Shown here: positions 12,382 to 16,818 of the stretch, piece after piece | Layout of the letters: the number at the start of each line of letters is the position of its first letter | Position numbering within the stretch: the stretch's first letter is position 1 | Assembly (NCBI GenBank): GCA_035457545.1 | Contig: DATIBM010000255.1 | Location: 1-16,818 of the forward strand | Origin: Nitrospira_G sp035457545 | GTDB taxonomy: Bacteria > Nitrospirota > Nitrospiria > Nitrospirales > Nitrospiraceae | Length of the DNA: 16,818 nucleotides | Direction of reading: 5' to 3' | Notes under the pieces: generated by a model | Databases searched by the model: none | What the model saw: the letters and a program-made list of their open reading frames with translations, nothing else | What the model was told of the DNA's origin: nothing | Made by a program: the position numbers and the translations under genes

Positions 12382-12723
12382 ATGAGGAGCGTCCTAAGAC
12401 TTTGTTGTGTGCTCTGGCTTGCGGTGGGAATGGCGGGCGCGCCTGCGTCCCTCTTCGCCGCAAATCAGAAGGGAGCGGTTCACACGGTCCGCGGACAGGT
12501 CGTGGCCACGAACCTGAAGGACGAGCCGCACACGATCGTCATCCGATCCGGCCGGCCCAACAAAGAAGAGCTGATCGTCGGCGCGTCGGTTCCGCCCGAG
12601 GCCAAGATCACCAAAGGCACGCGCGCCATCACGCTGGCCGATGTCAAAGTGGGAGACGTTGCCGACCTCACCTATTCGAAGAACCCTGACGGACTGGTTG
12701 CCCGGTCCATTCACATCCGCTAA
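12382..12723 (+). CDS. Small secreted protein of unknown function (113 aa)
   Basis: ATG 12382 is chosen because GGAGGT lies 4 nt upstream; the in-frame ATG 12 nt earlier has a poorer context. Residues 1-26 are a Sec signal peptide (MRSVLRLCCVLWLAVGMAGA, then ASLFA, with cleavage near A26/A27). The mature part is about 87 aa and beta-rich, with a VRGQVVATNLKDEPHTIVIR strand pair and a repeating VGAS...ITLADVKVGDVADLTY pattern. It resembles an OB-fold or DUF5666-like periplasmic protein, but I cannot name the family. There are no cysteines in the mature protein. It is followed 14 nt later by the Pal lipoprotein, so an envelope role is likely and co-transcription is expected. Confidence 0.78.
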   Translation: MRSVLRLCCVLWLAVGMAGAPASLFAANQKGAVHTVRGQVVATNLKDEPHTIVIRSGRPNKEELIVGASVPPEAKITKGTRAITLADVKVGDVADLTYSKNPDGLVARSIHIR

Positions 12724-12737
12724 GGAGAACCACACTC

Positions 12738-13511
12738 ATGTATGGATTGATCGCAACGACAGCATGTCGAGTCCTCCTGGGATTCATGATCCTGGGGATC
12801 GTTACGGGCTGTTCGGGTAAAAAACTGTCGTCCGGTTCCGGAGACCAATCGTTCATTGCCGGGCCGAAGCCCGAAGCGCCAGCCGTACAGGCGACCCCGG
12901 AGCCGGTGCCGCCGCCGCCTCCGCCAATGGAAGAGGCGAAAGTCGAACCGCCACCCCCTCCGCCACCACCGGTCGAAGAACCGAAAGTCGAACCGCCTCC
13001 ACCCCCACCGCCCGTCGAAGAGGCCCGCGTGGCGGAACCGCCCGTGGCCCCGCCGGCTCCGGAGCCGGTTCAGCCGGCCCCGGCCCCCGCTCCCGAACCA
13101 CCCGCAGCGCCGGAGCCACCCATAGTCGCCCAGGCGCCGGTGGCGCTGCCGGTGGAGCCGCCTCCCCCTCCGGCTCCCTCTCCTTCGCTTGAGGACATCT
13201 ATTTCGACTATGACCAATCGGTCTTGCGCGCCGACGCGCGGACGACGTTGGAAGAGAATGCCAAGGTCCTGCGGGCCAACGACGGACAGAAAATCGTCAT
13301 CGAAGGCCACTGCGACGAACGCGGCACGCTGGCTTATAATCTGATCCTCGGCGAGCGCCGGGCCCAATCGGTCAAACGCTATCTGGAAAATCTCGGCGTG
13401 GCGGCCTCGCAGATGCAGATCGTCAGTTACGGCAAAGAGCGGCCCTTCTGCACCGACCACAGCGAAGCCTGCTGGCAGTCCAACCGGCGGGCCCACTTCG
13501 TCGCCCGATAA
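12738..13511 (+). CDS. pal: Pal/OmpA-type peptidoglycan-associated lipoprotein with proline-rich linker
   Basis: A 257-aa outer-membrane lipoprotein. The signal peptide ends in the lipobox VTGC with lipidated Cys25. Residues 48-150 form an unusually long Pro/Glu/Ala/Val linker containing near-tandem units EEAKVEPPPPPPPP, EEPKVEPPPPPPP and EEARV. The OmpA domain (152-257) has YFDYDQSVLRADA, IEGHCDERGTLAYNLILGE and RRAHFVAR. The peptidoglycan contacts (D193 and R208, equivalent to the Asp/Arg pair of OmpA domains) are present. C238 and C245 could form a disulfide. It normally works with TolB and the Tol system, but no tol genes are in the window. ATG 12738 follows AAGGAGAA. The linker is probably an envelope spacer. 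Confidence 0.9.
   Translation: MYGLIATTACRVLLGFMILGIVTGCSGKKLSSGSGDQSFIAGPKPEAPAVQATPEPVPPPPPPMEEAKVEPPPPPPPPVEEPKVEPPPPPPPVEEARVAEPPVAPPAPEPVQPAPAPAPEPPAAPEPPIVAQAPVALPVEPPPPPAPSPSLEDIYFDYDQSVLRADARTTLEENAKVLRANDGQKIVIEGHCDERGTLAYNLILGERRAQSVKRYLENLGVAASQMQIVSYGKERPFCTDHSEACWQSNRRAHFVAR
12938..13032 (+). repeat. In-frame repeats in the Pal proline-rich linker
   Basis: GAAAGTCGAACCGCC occurs at 12938 and again 45 nt later at 12983, each followed by a run of proline codons. A third, diverged unit follows. The repeats encode the E-E-x-K-V-E-P units with polyproline. Such arrays readily change length between strains. Confidence 0.7.
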
Positions 13512-13863
13512 CCCGCGCGAGAAGGGGTCCGGGGTTCAACCCCAGACCCCTTCGTCCAGCCGATCACCTCCGTTATAACCGGCTCCCATCCGTTGACTCG
13601 CACGATTGTGCGCTGCGGTTTATGCAACGGCAACCCAGGCTCCACTCCAGCTCGACTCTGCCAACCCGCCCTTCTTCTGTGGCTTTTGGCAACAACCGCC
13701 GGCTCCCCGCTGGTCTGAAACGCAACATCGTGATGGCCTCGCTGGTTTTCTAAGTGCTTGTTCGGCTTGCTGGGACTTCGCCTCTGGCCATGTTGTTCTC
13801 TCTGGCACCTTGCATGCACCCCGGCAAGAGCATTGTGTCCGGATTATCCAGGAGGGGTGTCTG
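13512..13863 (+). other. Intergenic region between pal and the wHTH gene
   Basis: About 350 nt without a supported gene. It starts with a strong hairpin (annotated separately). A small palindrome CGCAC-GATT-GTGCG lies at 13599-13612, and TTGACT (13593-13598) could be a -35 box, though no good -10 follows at the right distance. The plus-strand frame that crosses it (from 13606) has unlikely composition upstream of ATG 13864. A long leader or an unseen small RNA cannot be excluded. Confidence 0.4.
13521..13553 (+). terminator. Terminator-like hairpin after pal
   Basis: GAAGGGGTC-C-GGGG, loop TTCAA, CCCC-A-GACCCCTTC: a 13-bp stem interrupted by one C/A mismatch, 9 nt after the pal stop. It lacks a T-run, so termination may be factor-assisted, or the hairpin may stabilise the mRNA end. 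Confidence 0.6.
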
Positions 13864-14172
13864 ATGGATACCGCCACGCCGACCGCTCGCATCATTCTGG
13901 CGGCGATTGCGCGCCTGCCCGGTTGCCGCATTGAGGAGGTGCTGAGCCTGCATCCCGATCTCACGTGGAATCAGGTCTTTGCGGAAATCGATCGGCTGAG
14001 CCGGGAGGGCGCGCTGCTCGTCACGCTGAAGGGGCGCGGAGAATATGCCCTGTCGCTGCCGCCCCACAAAGAAGCGACGCAGTATCCGCGGTGCGACATC
14101 GCCCTGGAGAGCGAACCGGCGCGTGAACCGCCGGAGATCGGGGCACCGCACAAAAAGAGTGAAGCGGCCTAG
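13864..14172 (+). CDS. Small winged-helix-like protein (102 aa)
   Basis: ATG 13864 follows AGGAGGGG at a good distance; the open frame extends upstream but without protein-like composition. Residues 8-62 look like a winged helix: ARIILAAIARLPGCRIEEVL, then LTWNQVFAEIDRLSREGALL as recognition and third helices, and a VTLKGRGEYALSL wing. The C-terminal 40 residues are acidic/basic and probably disordered (SEPAREPPEIGAPHKKSEAA). I know similar small hypothetical proteins from environmental bacteria but no named family or function. Binding DNA is inferred from fold only. It lies 69 nt before Hsp20 on the same strand and may be a local regulator or simply a companion. Confidence 0.7.
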   Translation: MDTATPTARIILAAIARLPGCRIEEVLSLHPDLTWNQVFAEIDRLSREGALLVTLKGRGEYALSLPPHKEATQYPRCDIALESEPAREPPEIGAPHKKSEAA

Positions 14173-14241
14173 CAGGAAGGATGGGAGCGGTCATTCACTC
14201 CATTCACCATGTTGAAATATCGCTGAAAGGAGGGGAGAACA

Positions 14242-14715
14242 ATGGGAGAACTAACTCGCTGGGATCCGATCACCAGATGGAATCCTGTGAAAGAATTGGA
14301 GGAGATGGAAAAGCGGCTGGCCACCCTCTTCGGTCGCACGGGCGCGCGGAAAGAAGGCGAGCGAGAGGAGGCCATGACGGTCGCCGAGTGGTCCCCGTTA
14401 GTGGACATCTCGGAGGACGACAAGGAATACCTCATCAAGGCCGAGCTGCCGGAAGTGAGGAAGGACCAGATCAAGCTGACCGTCCACAACGGCGTCATGA
14501 CCATCTCCGGCGAGCGGACCTATGAGAAGGAGGAAAAGGGCAAGAAGTTCCATCGCGTGGAGCGCGCGTACGGGAGCTTTACCCGAAGCTTCACCATCCC
14601 GGACGATGCCGACGCCGCCAAAATTTCCGCCGAGTCCAAGGACGGGATGCTGTGGGTGCACTTGCCGAAAACCGCGAAGCCCGCGTCGAAGAGCGTGGAG
14701 ATCAAGGTGGGATGA
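14242..14715 (+). CDS. hsp20: Hsp20/alpha-crystallin small heat-shock protein
   Basis: A 157-aa ATP-independent holdase that forms oligomers and protects unfolding proteins in the cytosol. The N-terminal arm (1-48) holds the usual RWDPITRWNPVKELEEMEKR. The alpha-crystallin domain spans 49-145 with EWSPLVDISEDDKEYLIKAE, LPEVRKDQIKLTVHNGVMTI and GSFTRSFTIPDDADAAKISA, then the ESKDGMLWVHLPK variant of the AxxxGVL motif. The C-terminal extension ends with SVEIKV, which provides the I/V-x-I/V anchor motif. ATG 14242 is preceded by AAAGGAGGGGAG. No heat-shock inverted repeat (CIRCE) was seen upstream. It is followed by the BCAM0308-type gene. Confidence 0.94.
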   Translation: MGELTRWDPITRWNPVKELEEMEKRLATLFGRTGARKEGEREEAMTVAEWSPLVDISEDDKEYLIKAELPEVRKDQIKLTVHNGVMTISGERTYEKEEKGKKFHRVERAYGSFTRSFTIPDDADAAKISAESKDGMLWVHLPKTAKPASKSVEIKVG

Positions 14716-14804
14716 CGAGGATGCCTCATGCACGCCGGAAGACGATTTCGCATTCCATTCCCCGTCCGAGCGGGCGCCACTCGGGAACAACGGAGGCCGA
14801 CCGT

Positions 14805-15305
14805 ATGAAAACCAAGCCTGCTCCAGCCGCCGGAAAACGGATCAGACGAGACAGGGATGTGCGCGAATACGAGCACGACAGTTACAAGACGAAACGCAAG
14901 CTGAAAGAGCCGACCGCCTGTCCGCAATGCGGCGCGGTCTTTCATCGCGGGCGTTGGTCATGGGCGGCGAAGCCGGCCGACGCCCACGAGGCCCTGTGTC
15001 CCGCCTGCCAACGGATCGAGGACAAGTATCCCAAAGGTCTCGTGACCTTGACCGGACCTTATCTCGCGGCCCGGGAAGAGGAACTGGTCGGACTCATCCG
15101 CAACGCGGAAGCCAACGAAAAGGAGGAACATCCGCTCTCGCGGATCATGGCGATCGACAAGACGAAAGAGGGAGTGGTGATTTCGACCACGGATTCGCAC
15201 CTGGCCCGCCGCATCGGGTCGGCCTTGAAGGATGCCCACCAGGGAAACTTGGACGTGCAGTATGACAAGGCCGAAGATTTCGTCAGGGTGTGGTGGTCTC
15301 GCTGA
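14805..15305 (+). CDS. BCAM0308 family zinc-ribbon protein
   Basis: A 166-aa protein of the BCAM0308 group, related to the N-terminal zinc region of the ribosome-export factor NMD3. C39-P-Q-C42 and C65-P-A-C68 form a four-Cys zinc site. Characteristic text includes DRDVREYEHDSYKTKRKLKE before it, and DKYPKGLVTLTGPYLAAREE and VVISTTDSHLARRIGSALKD after it. The function in bacteria is not established; RNA or ribosome binding is a guess from the relation. ATG 14805 has GGAGG 8 nt upstream. ATG 14712, overlapping the Hsp20 stop, would add a 31-residue low-complexity leader and is less likely. The neighbours Hsp20 and UspA suggest induction under stress. Confidence 0.85.
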   Translation: MKTKPAPAAGKRIRRDRDVREYEHDSYKTKRKLKEPTACPQCGAVFHRGRWSWAAKPADAHEALCPACQRIEDKYPKGLVTLTGPYLAAREEELVGLIRNAEANEKEEHPLSRIMAIDKTKEGVVISTTDSHLARRIGSALKDAHQGNLDVQYDKAEDFVRVWWSR

Positions 15306-15382
15306 CAGGGGCGAGAGGTCACGAGGATCATCGGTCAGCCGATATGCTATGATCGCGGGCGACGGGTGTCGTGTCTTTTGGC

Positions 15383-15406
15383 GGGCCGGTTTGTGGGCCG
15401 GTTTGT
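15383..15406 (+). repeat. Perfect 12-bp tandem duplication
   Basis: GGGCCGGTTTGT occurs twice head to tail (15383-15394, 15395-15406), 58 nt before the UspA start. It could be a replication slip or a two-site operator for the stress-protein gene. No longer repeat surrounds it. Confidence 0.6.
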
Positions 15407-15464
15407 CGGAATCGCCCCTGGCGCCGCGTCCCGCCCGCGGTTGTGTGTGAGGGAGTAGAAGCCC

Positions 15465-16322
15465 ATGCGCATCGTGATCGCCGTCGACTGGTCCGATCAA
15501 ACGTTCAATGCCGTCCAAGTGGCCGGCCGGCTCTTCACCCCGGACGAACTCACGCTGATCCACGGCATCGACATGCGGCCGTTCGAGAGCCCGTTTACGC
15601 CGGTCCCGCTGGCCAAACAGGCGCACGAGGAACTGCGGCAGGCCCTCATCGATGCCGGCGAGAAACTGCTGGACCAGACCGCGGCACTCGTCCCCTCTTC
15701 GGTGAAGTCGGTTCGGCGTCTGTATCAATTCGGGAATCCCGCAGATGTCATTCTCGAAACAGCCAAGTCCGCCAAGGCCGATCTCATCGTCGTCGGCAGC
15801 CGCGGCCGAGGCCGCATGGCTGAAGCCGTGCTCGGCAGCGTCTCCCATCGTGTGGTTCAGCACGCCTCCTGCTCCACCTTGATCGTCCGCGCCGATCCCG
15901 GCGCCGTCACACATGCCGTCTTGGCCATCGAAGGGGTGGAGGATGCCGCCCGCCTGCGAGGCTGGCTCTCGGCCAACCGCCTCGCCCGCTCGGTTTCCTG
16001 GTCGGTGATCAGCGTCGTACCGACGCCCCATGTCGGCGATCCCACTCTCGCCTACGGATATGCGGCCTGGACGGAGGAGATGGAACACTACGCCCAGGGG
16101 CAGGTGCGCGAGACCGCGACCGCGCTCGGCGGCATCTATCACATCTCATCCACCCAGGTGCTGAAGGGCGATCCGGCGGATCAGATTGCCGAGGCCGCGA
16201 AGGACGCGCAGCTCGTCGTGATCGGCTCGCACGGCAGACGAGGCGTGGAGCGGTTTCTTCTCGGCAGCGTTTCGCATGCGGTGCTGCACCATGTCAGTTG
16301 TCCGGTGCTCGTCATTCGGTGA
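15465..16322 (+). CDS. uspA: Universal stress protein with two UspA domains
   Basis: A 285-aa cytosolic protein with tandem Usp folds (about 1-142 and 146-285). Each domain ends with the ATP-binding pattern G-x2-G-x9-G-S: G111-SR-G114 to G124-S125, and G254-SH-G257 to G267-S268. Both are intact, so ATP binding by both halves is possible. The N-terminal strand reads MRIVIAVDWSD, with the acidic D8 of ATP-binding Usps. The second domain lacks that N-terminal consensus (AVLAIEGVED). Usp proteins accumulate during starvation, oxidative or other stress. ATG 15465 follows GAGGGAG at a slightly long distance. The gene lies 159 nt after the BCAM0308 gene and may have its own promoter; TATGAT at 15348-15353 is a possible -10. 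Confidence 0.93.
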   Translation: MRIVIAVDWSDQTFNAVQVAGRLFTPDELTLIHGIDMRPFESPFTPVPLAKQAHEELRQALIDAGEKLLDQTAALVPSSVKSVRRLYQFGNPADVILETAKSAKADLIVVGSRGRGRMAEAVLGSVSHRVVQHASCSTLIVRADPGAVTHAVLAIEGVEDAARLRGWLSANRLARSVSWSVISVVPTPHVGDPTLAYGYAAWTEEMEHYAQGQVRETATALGGIYHISSTQVLKGDPADQIAEAAKDAQLVVIGSHGRRGVERFLLGSVSHAVLHHVSCPVLVIR

Positions 16323-16333
16323 TCTTGTCGAGT

Positions 16334-16349
16334 CCGTCTGAGCGGACGG
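16334..16349 (+). terminator. Weak hairpin after uspA
   Basis: CCGTC (16334-16338) and GACGG (16345-16349) with a 6-nt loop, 12 nt after the uspA stop. The stem is short and only a TTT follows a few bases later. It is offered as a possible transcript end. Confidence 0.25.
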
Positions 16350-16407
16350 CCGGCTAGTTTCTCAAGACCTTCATTCAGCACCATCTTCCTCGCCAACACA
16401 ACCACGG

Positions 16408-16818
16408 ATGAGCCGCTTCGGATCAGATCAACCGGATGCCATTCCTTCGGCTGCGGGTGAGCCGTCGCCGGTGCTCTTGCGCGACGGCACCACAGCCACG
16501 CTCTACGTTGCGAACCAGGCCCACCAGACCGCCCTGCTCGATTTTTTTACACGGCTTTCTCCCGCGGCGCGCCGCCGCCGGTTTTTCTTAGAGTCGGCCC
16601 CGCCGGAGGAATTGATCCGGGACATGTGCGACTCGTCGAACCAGGCGCGGCAGCTTACCTTCTTTGTCGCGCGACAAGGAGGCGACCGCCTGTACATCCT
16701 GGCGGTCGCCTCCTACGAAGCGAAGGACGAACGGACGGTGGAGGTGGCCTTCGCCGTGGACGACGCATTTCACGGCATGGGACTGGGGACCCTGCTGTTG
16801 GAACGGCTGGCCTTCGCC
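16408..16818 (+). CDS. GNAT-family N-acetyltransferase, partial at right edge
   Basis: The first 137 residues of a gene cut by the window end. Residues 21-34 (PVLLRDGTTATLYV) and 45-60 (DFFTRLSPAARRRRFF) match the N-terminal part of GNAT domains found in or beside acyl-CoA synthetase (ADP-forming) fusions. The acetyl-CoA loop is present as FHGMGLGTLLLERL (residues 121-134, with His in the usual Gln/Arg position), preceded by strand VEVAFAVDD. The target could be a protein lysine, as for Pat-type enzymes, but this is not shown. ATG 16408 has a poor ribosome site. Whether a CoA-ligase domain follows cannot be seen. Confidence 0.82.
   Translation, partial: MSRFGSDQPDAIPSAAGEPSPVLLRDGTTATLYVANQAHQTALLDFFTRLSPAARRRRFFLESAPPEELIRDMCDSSNQARQLTFFVARQGGDRLYILAVASYEAKDERTVEVAFAVDDAFHGMGLGTLLLERLAFA

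Noticed and set aside
11183..12463. Minus-strand open frame of 426 codons
   Set aside because: Shadow of mgtE and its downstream region; no domain and no ribosome site.
12938..13032. Pal linker repeats considered as a CRISPR-like array
   Set aside because: The repeats are in frame, encode polyproline and have no unique spacers.
13599..13612. CGCAC-GATT-GTGCG palindrome with nearby TTGACT as promoter/operator
   Set aside because: No -10 box at proper distance; too little to call a regulatory site.
14958..16142. Minus-strand open frame of 394 codons
   Set aside because: Antisense to the BCAM0308 and UspA genes; low-complexity shadow composition.

Overview
The window is GC-rich, gene-dense bacterial DNA. 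It most resembles an environmental Gram-negative such as a Nitrospira/Nitrospirota member. That placement is an inference from the mix of genes: a Pal-type lipoprotein with a very long proline-rich linker, an Hsp20/UspA stress cluster, a monohaem cytochrome c, and small secreted or wHTH proteins. No rRNA, tRNA, CRISPR array, transposase or integrase was seen.

Left part (1-4418, all genes on the minus strand): a patchy accessory region. From the left edge it holds the N-terminus of an AT-rich PD-(D/E)XK nuclease-like protein (off the edge), a 78-aa hypothetical gene, a probably frameshifted Tat-signal zinc-ribbon gene, a WYL-domain transcriptional regulator, a 52-aa AT-rich hypothetical gene, a decaying DUF433/DUF5615 toxin-antitoxin pair plus a second DUF5615 remnant, and an APS-kinase-like gene. 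Stretches with visibly lower GC (about 1-350 and 2460-2640), broken frames and lost start codons point to horizontally acquired, partly degenerate DNA.

Middle part (4789-12160, plus strand): a compact series for membrane and ion homeostasis. A 949-aa P-type ATPase carries the Na+/K+-ATPase-like (P2C) ion-site signatures. It overlaps by ATGA a small membrane-anchored monohaem cytochrome c, followed 11 nt later by a bactofilin-like beta-helix protein fused to a multi-helix membrane domain. After a GC-rich inverted repeat come an RMD1/DUF155 family membrane protein, an RlaP-like nucleotidyltransferase and a short MgtE-type Mg2+ transporter without the usual N-terminal domain.

Right part (12177-16818, plus strand): an intergenic repeat, a small secreted protein, the Pal/OmpA lipoprotein, a terminator-like hairpin, then a stress-related series: a small wHTH-like protein, Hsp20, a BCAM0308-type zinc protein, a tandem-domain universal stress protein and the start of a GNAT acetyltransferase cut by the window edge.

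Together the plus-strand genes look like a cation/envelope/stress module. No single undescribed defence system is evident. The points most worth checking are the bacterial P2C ATPase coupled to a cytochrome, the bactofilin-membrane fusion beside RMD1, and the double start-codon loss in the DUF433/DUF5615 pair.
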